NCBI GenBank assembly: GCA_958407995.1
Contig: CATYJU010000049.1
Coordinates: forward strand, 1-13,567
Reading direction: 5' to 3'
Source of the DNA: an uncultured Collinsella sp.
Lineage (GTDB): Bacteria > Actinomycetota > Coriobacteriia > Coriobacteriales > Coriobacteriaceae
Length of the DNA: 13,567 nucleotides
Shown here: positions 1 to 5,036 of the stretch, one piece after another
How the letters are laid out: every line of letters begins with the position of its first letter
Numbering within the stretch: the stretch's first letter is position 1
Notes under the pieces: generated by a model
Seen by the model: the letters and a program-made list of their open reading frames with translations, nothing else
What the model was told of the DNA's origin: nothing
The model's database searches: none
Translations under genes and position numbers: made by a program

Positions 1-1378
1 GCTGGGCAGAAACGGGCAGCTGAGTATCCTCGCCCAGGCCCAGCGGCACCGAGATACCGCCGTTGCCGCAGATGTTGAGCGAGATGGTGTACAGGTCGGA
101 GAGATACATCTGCGTGGGGTCGCTGATCTCGCCAAACTTAAAGGCCGTGCGCGGCGAAGCGGGCATGAGGATGGTGTCCACCTTGGCATACGCGGCGTCG
201 TAGTCCTGCGTGATGAGCGTGCGGGCCTTTTGCGCAGCGTAGTAGTACTTGTCGTACACGCCCGAGCTCAGCAGGTAGGCGCCGAGCATCTGACGGCGCT
301 TGGCCTCGGCGCCAAAGCCGTGGGCGCGCGAAAGCGAGCTCTGGTCGGACAGGTTGGCGCAGCCCTCCTCCTGATAGCCATAGCGAATGCCGTCGAAGCG
401 GGCCAGGTTGGAAAATGCCTCGGCCGGTCCGATGACGTAGTAGGCGGCGATGGCGGCGTCCAGGTGCGGCAGGTCGACCTCGACCAGCTCGGCACCCTGG
501 TTCTGCAGCTCCTGGGCGGCGCGCTGAACAGCGGCCTTGACCTCGGGCGTCAGGCCCTCGGCCTCCATAAACGCGGGGATGATGCCCACGCGCTTGCCCT
601 CGATGCTGTCGTTGAGGTGCTCGGTAAAGTCGACGGCGCAATCCTGGCTGGTGCAGTCGTACGGATCGTGGCCCGCGCCGGTAAGCGCGTTCATGGCCAG
701 CGCGACATCCTCGACCGTGCGGCCAAAGGGGCCCACCTGGTCGAGCGACGAGCCAAAGGCAACCACGCCGTAACGGCTCACGGCGCCATACGTGGGCTTA
801 AAGCCCACCACGCCGCACAGCGACGCCGGCTGGCGAATAGAGCCGCCGGTGTCCGAGCCCAGCGAGAGCGCGACCTCGCCCGCGGCGACGGCGGCAGCGG
901 AGCCGCCCGAGGAGCCGCCGGGCACGCGCTCGGTATCCCAGGGGTTGTTGGTGCGGTGGAACGCCGAGCTCTCGGTGGAGCTGCCAAAGGCAAACTCGTC
1001 CATGTTGGCCTTGCCCATGGGCAGGCAGCCGGCGTCGAGCATGCGCTGGACGCAAGTGGCGGTGTAGACGCTCTGGTAATCCCCGAGCATGTGGGAGGCG
1101 CAGGTGGTGCGCGTACCCACGAGGTTCATGTTGTCCTTGATGGCCAGCGGCACGCCCGCGAGCGGGGGCAGCGGCTTTCCGGCGGCACGATCGGCATCCA
1201 CGCGCGCGGCGGCCTCGAGCGCGAGCTCGGGCGACACCTGCAGGAATGCCTGGACCCCGCCCTCGCGCGCCTCGATGGCGGCAAGGGAGGCCTGGGCCAC
1301 CTCGGTAGCGGTAAAGTCGCCGGCGGCAACGCCCGCGGCGATCTGGGCGGCGGTAAGGGAATCGAAGCTCTGAGCCAT
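1..1378 (-). CDS. gatA: Glutamyl/aspartyl-tRNA amidotransferase subunit A, 3' end cut off by window
   Basis: Amidase subunit of the GatCAB complex, which in the cytoplasm converts Glu-tRNA(Gln) (and Asp-tRNA(Asn)) to the amidated forms using ammonia released from glutamine. 459 codons are visible and the C-terminus runs off the window; the family is usually about 480-490 residues, so little is missing. The amidase-signature fold is clear. The Ser-cisSer-Lys triad can be placed as Lys81 in PLAIKDN, Ser156 in VPGGSSGGSA and Ser180 in DTGGSIRQP, with the usual 24-residue spacing between the two serines. The start ATG overlaps the gatC stop by one base (TAATG), so the two are translationally coupled. 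gatB would be expected beyond the left edge but cannot be seen. Nothing is unusual in the visible part. Confidence 0.97.
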   Translation of the reverse strand, partial: MAQSFDSLTAAQIAAGVAAGDFTATEVAQASLAAIEAREGGVQAFLQVSPELALEAAARVDADRAAGKPLPPLAGVPLAIKDNMNLVGTRTTCASHMLGDYQSVYTATCVQRMLDAGCLPMGKANMDEFAFGSSTESSAFHRTNNPWDTERVPGGSSGGSAAAVAAGEVALSLGSDTGGSIRQPASLCGVVGFKPTYGAVSRYGVVAFGSSLDQVGPFGRTVEDVALAMNALTGAGHDPYDCTSQDCAVDFTEHLNDSIEGKRVGIIPAFMEAEGLTPEVKAAVQRAAQELQNQGAELVEVDLPHLDAAIAAYYVIGPAEAFSNLARFDGIRYGYQEEGCANLSDQSSLSRAHGFGAEAKRRQMLGAYLLSSGVYDKYYYAAQKARTLITQDYDAAYAKVDTILMPASPRTAFKFGEISDPTQMYLSDLYTISLNICGNGGISVPLGLGEDTQLPVSAQ

Positions 1379-1689
1379 TACTCGCTCTCCCCCTCTCCCA
1401 AAATGGACGGCACGCGGAAGTAACGATCGCGCGCGCTGCCGGCGTTTTCCAGCGCAACGTCGAGCGGCAGGTCGCGCTCGGGCTCGCGCAGGTCGTCGCC
1501 CATCACGTTGGACAGGCTTCCGATGGGATGGAACGTGGGCTCCACGTCGGGCAAGTCATATTGCAAGACGGGCTCGAGCATCTGGACGGCGTCGTTCATG
1601 TAGGACGTCATCTGGGTGAGCTCGTCATCGGTCAGTGCGATCTTTGCGTACTCGGCGATGCCGCGCACGTCTTTCTCGCTGAGTGCCAT
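1378..1689 (-). CDS. gatC: Glutamyl/aspartyl-tRNA amidotransferase subunit C
   Basis: Small non-catalytic subunit (103 residues) that wraps GatA and GatB and stabilises the amidotransferase. The family signature is present: an N-terminal helical part with VRGIAEYAKIALTDDEL, then the central VEPTFHPIGSLSNVMGDD segment and the C-terminal YFRVPSILGEGE tail. I chose the ATG at 1689 because a GGGAG ribosome-binding site (complement of 1695-1699) lies 5 bases upstream. A longer reading from an upstream ATG at 1707 would add six residues and swallow that site. It is the first gene of the gatCA unit, with a -10-like TATACT 36 bases upstream of the start. Confidence 0.95.
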   Translation of the reverse strand: MALSEKDVRGIAEYAKIALTDDELTQMTSYMNDAVQMLEPVLQYDLPDVEPTFHPIGSLSNVMGDDLREPERDLPLDVALENAGSARDRYFRVPSILGEGESE

Positions 1690-1724
1690 AGGCGCTCCCT
1701 TCCGCATAACAGTTAAACCGCTCT

Positions 1725-1730
1725 AGTATA
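1725..1730 (-). promoter_or_regulatory. Possible -10 element of gatCA
   Basis: TATACT on the minus strand, 36 bases upstream of the gatC start. No recognisable -35 hexamer lies at 16-18 bases spacing, so this is a guess from one box and its position. Confidence 0.4.
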
Positions 1731-1827
1731 CAGGGCAACGCCGGCTTGGAGCAGGCGCTTTACCCAAATGCAGCGAAAACGTAACGAGAGCGGCGGGATA
1801 GCAGGGCGCGGTTCGGCGGACCTGCGG

Positions 1828-1890
1828 CGAAAACCGTCCCGCCCACGACGAAAACCGTCCCGCCCACAACAAAAACCGTCCCAACATTCG
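1828..1890. repeat. Three tandem 21-bp units
   Basis: Units begin at 1828, 1849 and 1870. The first two share CGAAAACCGTCCCGCCCA exactly; the third starts CAAAAACCGTCCC and then diverges, and it forms the left arm of the long palindrome at 1873-1937. The array therefore looks like extra copies of one arm of that palindrome. There is no gene here: the whole 1690-1994 gap between gatC and the sortase gene is repeat sequence plus the gatC promoter region. Confidence 0.75.
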
Positions 1891-1937
1891 ACGTTTTTCG
1901 CCAAAATCGCGATTTTCGTCGAATGTTGGGACGGTTT
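1873..1937. repeat. Long palindrome, module B copy 1
   Basis: Perfect 21-bp inverted repeat: arms 1873-1893 and 1917-1937, core CCCAACATTCGACG, around a 23-base loop. The loop contains the perfect 14-bp palindrome AAAATCGCGATTTT (1903-1916). The same arm-loop-arm design recurs at 13461-13519 in the same orientation and at 12353-12414 in the opposite orientation. There is no T-tract, so a simple terminator role is unlikely. It resembles REP/MITE-type intergenic elements. Confidence 0.85.
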
Positions 1938-1946
1938 GGAAGCCCG

Positions 1947-1981
1947 ACCACCACAAAGGTGCCTGTCCCCCTTGTGGTGGT
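1947..1981. repeat. Short palindrome, module A copy 1
   Basis: Stem ACCACCACAA (1947-1956) with TTGTGGTGGT (1972-1981) around a loop containing GGTGCCTGTCCCC. Nearly identical modules lie at 12444-12481 and 13405-13441. Here it begins 13 bases past the sortase stop codon, so on the minus-strand transcript it would form a 3' hairpin just after that gene. Confidence 0.85.
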
Positions 1982-1994
1982 TCTGGGTGACGTC

Positions 1995-2930
1995 TTATGC
2001 CGAGGTCTTGGCCTTGCGACGTTTGCGGATCGCGTGGATGACGATGTCCAGCAGCAACAGCACAATGGCAATAACCACGATGAGCACGGCGAACTCGCGC
2101 TTGCCCCAGTGGCGTCCGGCGAGCGACTTTTGCTTGTCAACGTCCTTCTTGCTGTACTTGGTGCGCACGCAATGCACCAGCAGGCGATGGTCGTTCACGC
2201 CATAAGGCGTGCAGGTGACGAGCGTCACCTTATCGGCGCCGGGTTCGATGGTCAGCGACTCCATCTCCTCGGGCAGCACGACCTCGGAGTCGACCATCTT
2301 GTAGGCGAGCGTCTTGTTCATGGTGTGCAGCAGCACAAGGTCGCCGGGCTCCAGCGAATGGATGTCGTCGAACATGCTCAGGTTGCGCATGCCCGAGTGC
2401 GCGGTGAGCACGCAATGCGTCGGGGTGCCGCCCACCGGCAGGCTCGTGCCCTCCAGGTGGCCGACGCCCGCCATAAGGACTTCCTCGCTCGTGCCATGGT
2501 AGATGGGCATGCTCACGTCAATGGAGGGGATTTCGACCCAGCTCATCATGGGGTCGCGGTCAAAGATGAGCTGCTGATCGTAGGGCTCGATCTGGTCGGC
2601 GGGAAGCTCGGTGGCCTCGCCGGCAAGTTGCTCGTTAAAGGAGCGAGCCTGCAGCAGAATGCGCTCGCGCTCCTCTTCCGATAGCGCGTCCACGGTGCTG
2701 GACACCGTGCTGATCTGGTTGAACACACCCGAGGCCTCGAGCCGGTCCAAGATCCACGGCCAAGTCATAAGGCCCACGCCAATAAGGATGATGACGATAG
2801 TGATGAGCCGGTCAGCCCAGCGCGGCAGCCGCTTGCGACGACGCTTACCACCCTTGGGCTTGGGTTGTGGGCTTGAGCCGCCGCTGGCCGCGGCGTTATT
2901 GCTCTTCATATGTTTGGCGCCCTGCACCAT
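1995..2930 (-). CDS. Class C (pilus-assembly) sortase
   Basis: Membrane-anchored cysteine transpeptidase of 311 residues, expected to cleave LPXTG-like motifs and polymerise pilins outside the membrane. A basic cytoplasmic N-terminus (KGGKRRRKRLPR, about 28-37) precedes a helix at about 42-60. The catalytic domain starts at WVEIPSIDVSMPIYHGTSEE (131-150). The catalytic residues are His178 (TAHSG), Cys240 (LVTCTPYG) and Arg249 (NDHRLLV). A second helix at about 280-300 and a basic tail are typical of class C. The lid that usually carries DP(F/W/Y) appears here as EPY (115-117), or less likely DPM (126-128). An AGGAG site (complement of 2940-2944) lies 9 bases before the chosen ATG; the next Met, at residue 8, lacks a good site. 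It is the only sortase in the window and lies about 2 kb downstream of the pilin operon, separated by other genes. Confidence 0.93.
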   Translation of the reverse strand: MVQGAKHMKSNNAAASGGSSPQPKPKGGKRRRKRLPRWADRLITIVIILIGVGLMTWPWILDRLEASGVFNQISTVSSTVDALSEEERERILLQARSFNEQLAGEATELPADQIEPYDQQLIFDRDPMMSWVEIPSIDVSMPIYHGTSEEVLMAGVGHLEGTSLPVGGTPTHCVLTAHSGMRNLSMFDDIHSLEPGDLVLLHTMNKTLAYKMVDSEVVLPEEMESLTIEPGADKVTLVTCTPYGVNDHRLLVHCVRTKYSKKDVDKQKSLAGRHWGKREFAVLIVVIAIVLLLLDIVIHAIRKRRKAKTSA

Positions 2931-2986
2931 CGCCGGTCACTCCTCTAAAGCTCAGGTTGTCTAAACAAATAATAGCCGATTAGCGA

Positions 2987-3043
2987 GTCCCGAGTGCCAC
3001 CACTCGGACAATGGAGTCAGAACCGAAACACCGCCTACGGTTC
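2987..3043. other. Two small hairpins between regulator and sortase genes
   Basis: GTCCCGAGTG/CACTCGGAC (2987-3009; 9 bp with one bulged base) and GAACCG/CGGTTC (3020-3043; 12-base loop) lie in the 130-base gap 2931-3060. On the minus strand they follow the winged-helix gene and precede the sortase gene. Neither is followed by a clean T-run, so they may be a weak terminator or processing signals. No clear promoter for the sortase was seen. Confidence 0.4.
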
Positions 3044-3060
3044 AAATCCCTGAAGACCTT

Positions 3061-4029
3061 CTACAGCGCTTCCTGCCATGGATATTCCTTTCCAAACATG
3101 CGATCGAGTTCAAGCTGAATACGTTCATCGTCGATTGCCGCCAAAGATAGCGCAAGTGAAATGTCGTCGATACGGGAGGAGTCGGCAAACACGGGCGCAT
3201 AGCGCCACACTTGGATCATCGCCGTTTCGTTGTCTGGCAGTTCCCCTTCTGCGACTTCAAGGTCACGCAGGTCACGCCATGCACTTCTTAAGACGGCCTT
3301 TTGCTCCATGCCCGGCGCAGCGAGCATCGAACGCACAGCGAGCGCCGTCTCCCCAGCGTCAGCGAGACAGTCGATCTGCGGCGCTTTCCTTGCAAAAATA
3401 ACCTTCGAGACAGGCGAGGAAAGCTCTGCCATGTGCTCATTGAGCAGAAAATCCACGGCCACGGGAAACACAATGACACGCCGTTCGCGCCGTTCGCGCC
3501 TTGCGAGCCCCCTGTCTACAAGCTCGGTTATGGCCTCACTCGCACGGCTTGCCGAAATCCCAAGCGCACGACAAAGGTCATCGGAATGATATGAATCCTG
3601 CCCTGCTCCCCAGATTGCGGCAGCCTGCGCGTTGGATGACATCTTGGTCGCGCGATTATGAAATCTAGCGCCGCCCCTCTCCGTGCAGGCCGCGCCCATA
3701 AATGGAAGAAAGGCCTGTCTACCAGGGCAAACAAAGGGAATCCCTTGCGCGACCAATGCCTTGCGCTGGCGCGCATCGGCATCAGGAAACGAAACGACGA
3801 CAGGAGCCTCCGCACGCAAGGCTAGCTGGCTATAGACTCTCTTAGCCTCGGGAAGTCCAACGCCAGTAGGCAAACTTGCAAGCAAAAAAGAAAAACCATT
3901 TGCGTCAACGGCGCGGACCTCAATCGACCGCAGATGCAGCGGCAAGCGTGCGGATCCAGGCCAAGTTTTAGCCTTGGCGGAGAGGCCCAGTGCTTCTTGT
4001 AAGTAGGCAAGCGCTTCGTTCATTTCCAT
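3061..4029 (-). CDS. Winged-helix DNA-binding protein of unassigned family
   Basis: About 322 residues, probably a cytoplasmic transcriptional regulator. The middle part (about 132-188) reads as a winged helix-turn-helix: helix AAAIWGAG, then DLCRALGISASRASEAITEL, then a wing RRERRERRVIVFP. Before it is a segment with QRKALVAQGIPFVCPGRQ and LPFMG (about 88-112). The C-terminal part has WRYAP (275-279) and DDERIQLELDRMFG, a layout I loosely associate with large MarR-like regulators, but I cannot name the family. The open frame extends upstream to a TTG at 4149, but that stretch contains a hairpin and a good promoter, so I place the start at the ATG at 4029 (or 4023); neither has a clear ribosome-binding site. 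An inverted repeat abuts its promoter and suggests autoregulation. It lies between the small-protein/RNA module and the sortase gene. Confidence 0.7.
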   Translation of the reverse strand: MEMNEALAYLQEALGLSAKAKTWPGSARLPLHLRSIEVRAVDANGFSFLLASLPTGVGLPEAKRVYSQLALRAEAPVVVSFPDADARQRKALVAQGIPFVCPGRQAFLPFMGAACTERGGARFHNRATKMSSNAQAAAIWGAGQDSYHSDDLCRALGISASRASEAITELVDRGLARRERRERRVIVFPVAVDFLLNEHMAELSSPVSKVIFARKAPQIDCLADAGETALAVRSMLAAPGMEQKAVLRSAWRDLRDLEVAEGELPDNETAMIQVWRYAPVFADSSRIDDISLALSLAAIDDERIQLELDRMFGKEYPWQEAL

Positions 4030-4042
4030 CTTTTTCGCTTGA

Positions 4043-4086
4043 TTCCAGTATTTATTGGAATTATACATAATTTTTGGAAATGACAA
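4043..4086 (-). promoter_or_regulatory. Promoter and possible operator of the winged-helix gene
   Basis: On the minus strand: -35 TTGTCA (4086-4081), a 15-base spacer, and a perfect -10 TATAAT (4065-4060). Immediately downstream, over the expected transcription start, is the inverted repeat TTCCAGTATTTATTGGAA (4043-4060; 7 of 8 positions pair). The half-site TTGGAA recurs at 4074-4079 within the spacer. This layout fits repression by the gene's own product. The short spacer is a weakness. Confidence 0.6.
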
Positions 4087-4132
4087 GATTTCTTTCGGGC
4101 ATAGGCCCGGGTTAGCCCGTATTTGAGTTTTC

Positions 4133-4166
4133 AAAATATCCCGAATCAACTGAGCGATTCGGGATA
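4133..4166 (-). terminator. Probable terminator on the minus strand, downstream of the small gene
   Basis: Perfect 11-bp stem TATCCCGAATC (4137-4147) with GATTCGGGATA (4156-4166) and an 8-base loop, followed on the minus strand by TTTT (4136-4133). It would end a transcript of the small gene that had passed the hairpin at 4239-4267. The right arm overlaps the -10-like box of the plus-strand RNA. Confidence 0.55.
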
Positions 4167-4269
4167 CAATGTTTATAGAAAACGACGCATCCCGCGTAAG
4201 TGTTAAGGAGCGCGGGCAGCCTAGTTTTCTAACGTGTTAAACGGCCGGGCTGCAACCCCGGCCGTTTTT
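4165..4269 (+). ncRNA. Small structured RNA, copy I (start approximate)
   Basis: Predicted RNA of roughly 90-95 bases running from about 4177 to the terminator at 4239-4269. TACAAT (4165-4170) could be its -10; no -35 match is visible. Nested pairing: TAGAAAAC (4176-4183) with GTTTTCTA (4224-4231), enclosing CCCGCG (4191-4196) with CGCGGG (4211-4216), then the terminator hairpin. In copy II the inner stem becomes CTCGCG/CGCGGG, which still pairs through a U-G wobble, and the outer GAAAAC/GTTTTC core is kept. It converges on the minus-strand small gene, so it could be its antisense regulator. I do not recognise a known RNA family. Confidence 0.6.
4239..4269 (+). terminator. Rho-independent terminator of RNA copy I
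   Basis: AAACGGCCGGG (4239-4249) pairs perfectly with CCCGGCCGTTT (4257-4267) around a 7-base loop; five T at 4265-4269 follow on the plus strand. The T-run overlaps the stop codon of the minus-strand small gene. In the minus direction the T-run is poor, so transcription of the small gene may read through. Confidence 0.85.
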
Positions 4270-4417
4270 ATTTGCGCTTGCGGCGCAAACGCCGAGAACT
4301 GTCCGCACCGCGCGAGCGCCTACGGACCTTAAACCGAACCTCATACGAGTCTAGAAACGCGATGACGAACGTGCCCACCGCCGCGAGGGCGGCAAGCGCG
4401 TTAAGGAATTTCAGCAT
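4268..4417 (-). CDS. Small membrane peptide with highly basic tail; possible type I toxin
   Basis: 49 residues. A hydrophobic helix (about 4-22, FLNALAALAAVGTFVIAFL) is followed by a strongly basic tail: 13 of residues 28-49 are Arg or Lys, ending LRRKRK. The ATG at 4417 has a GGAGG site (complement of 4425-4429) 7 bases upstream. Coding is supported by the truncated second copy. Across the shared region several differences are third-position and silent (CTA/CTT, TCG/TCA, GAG/GAA), the one length difference is exactly three bases, and both copies stop at the same place. One short helix plus a charged tail is the usual look of type I toxins such as TxpA or BsrG, and a structured RNA converges on its 3' end. 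The function is inferred only; it could also be a small membrane regulator. Confidence 0.7.
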   Translation of the reverse strand: MLKFLNALAALAAVGTFVIAFLDSYEVRFKVRRRSRGADSSRRLRRKRK

Positions 4418-4441
4418 TTGGGGACCTCCGATCGAGTCGTC

Positions 4442-4479
4442 GGCCGCCCGCGCACGGGATGCGTCGCAAGGGTATTTTA
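4442..4479 (-). promoter_or_regulatory. Leader of the small gene: -10-like box and an RNA-like element
   Basis: On the minus strand, TAAAAT (4479-4474) is a possible -10. Seven bases further on comes CGACGCATCCCG (4466-4455), one T, then GCGCGGGCGGCC (4453-4442). Both 12-mers also occur in the plus-strand RNAs: the first exactly in copy I, the second exactly in copy II. There they are separated by a loop of roughly 15 bases. The leader therefore looks like a loop-deleted, inverted third copy of the RNA's central hairpin. The rest of 4480-4581 shows nothing clear. Confidence 0.5.
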
Positions 4480-4610
4480 CTGCGAGCGCACGCGTTTGCG
4501 CCTGGTGAACGCGATTTTGACAAACATTTGTTCGATAGTTACACACACGATCCCTCGAACGGCGGAGCCTGGCCGCGTCGTCCGGGTTTGCCCGACGTAT
4601 TTGAGTTTTC

Positions 4611-4644
4611 AAAATGTCCCGAATCGGCGGGGCGATTCAGGATA
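4611..4644 (-). terminator. Degenerate copy of the minus-strand hairpin
   Basis: TGTCCCGAATC (4615-4625) against GATTCAGGATA (4634-4644), followed on the minus strand by TTTT. It matches the perfect hairpin at 4137-4166 but has one mismatch and one wobble, so it is weaker. Confidence 0.35.
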
Positions 4645-4750
4645 CAATGCCTATAGAAAACGACGCATCTCGCGTAAGTGATCGAAAGCGCGGGCGGCCT
4701 AGTTTTCAGCTTTTGTTAAATGCCCGGGCTCCGAACCCCGGGCATTCTCA
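4643..4750 (+). ncRNA. Small structured RNA, copy II (start approximate)
   Basis: Homologue of the RNA at 4165-4269, from about 4655. TACAAT is at 4643-4648. Outer stem GAAAAC/GTTTTC (4656-4661 with 4702-4707); inner stem CTCGCG (4669-4674) with CGCGGG (4689-4694). It ends at a 10-bp hairpin AATGCCCGGG (4719-4728) with CCCGGGCATT (4737-4746), followed by TTCTCATTT, a weaker T-run than copy I. The loop sequences differ most; the stems are kept. Its neighbouring small gene is broken, so it has no intact local partner but could act on the copy I transcript. Confidence 0.55.
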
Positions 4751-4850
4751 TTTGCGCTTGTTGCGGCGCAAATGCCTTCCACCGTCCGCACCGCGCGTGC
4801 GCCTACGGACCTTAAACCGAACTTCATATGAGTCAAGAAACGCGATGACG
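4748..4850 (-). pseudogene. 5'-truncated second copy of the small basic peptide gene
   Basis: Encodes the equivalent of residues 18-49 of the 4268-4417 product (VIAFLDSYEVRFKVRRR..., ending RRNKRK), one codon longer, with the stop at 4748-4750. The start codon, ribosome-binding site and most of the membrane helix are missing. The frame stays open upstream only through the pilin terminator, so it is not expected to be translated. Confidence 0.7.
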
Positions 4851-4891
4851 GATGAGTCCGCATCGGACGGTGGAGGCTGCCTGTGTTGTCC

Positions 4892-4930
4892 AAAAAGAAC
4901 GGGGCAAACTCCAGCGCGGAGTCTGCCCCG
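4892..4930 (-). terminator. Terminator of the pilus operon
   Basis: On the minus strand a 13-bp stem (arms 4930-4918 and 4912-4900, CGGGGC/GCCCCG at the base, one G-U pair) with a 5-base loop is followed by TTCTTTTT (4899-4892). It lies about 105 bases past the stop of the LPLTG pilin. Nothing else is seen in 4931-5036. Confidence 0.85.
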
Positions 4931-5036
4931 AAAAGAGAGTGGCAAAGCAAGAACGTCGATGGACGAGAAAAGTGTCCGCAAGTCTCATGGCCATCACATC
5001 CCACCTGCCAAAGAGATGGGTGAGCGAGCGTTACTC

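Larger units (their letters stand above)
4107..4367. repeat. Tandem duplication, copy I
   Basis: About 260 bases closely matching 4582-4850, with a period near 480 bases. In order on the plus strand the shared block holds: a small hairpin (CGGGTTAGCCCG here), ATTTGAGTTTTCAAAAT, an inverted repeat, TACAAT, a structured RNA, a terminator, and the 3' two-thirds of a minus-strand small gene. Differences are scattered rather than clustered, so the duplication is not very recent. Confidence 0.9.
4582..4850. repeat. Tandem duplication, copy II
   Basis: Second copy of the block at 4107-4367. The match ends abruptly after CGCGATGACG (4841-4850), which falls inside the small gene at the codon for Val18 of copy I. 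Beyond it lies the 3' flank of the pilin operon. Confidence 0.9.

Noticed and set aside
1828..1893. CRISPR-like short repeats
   Set aside because: The 21-bp units are directly adjacent with no unique spacers, and they derive from the neighbouring palindrome arm.
1947..1981. Module A hairpins as Rho-independent terminators of the sortase and HAD genes
   Set aside because: Position fits, but no T-run follows on the minus strand, and the third copy lies upstream of a gene rather than after one.
3035..3055. tRNA-like T-loop GGTTCAAATCC
   Set aside because: The flanking bases do not form the 5-bp T-stem (third pair C-C) and no acceptor, D or anticodon arms fit.
4030..4149. N-terminal extension of the winged-helix protein from a TTG at 4149
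   Set aside because: It would translate a hairpin, the -35/-10 promoter and an operator-like repeat, and it has no ribosome-binding site.
4748..4981. Longer minus-strand frame joining the truncated small gene to upstream codons
   Set aside because: It depends on a TTG start without a ribosome-binding site and reads through the pilin terminator hairpin.
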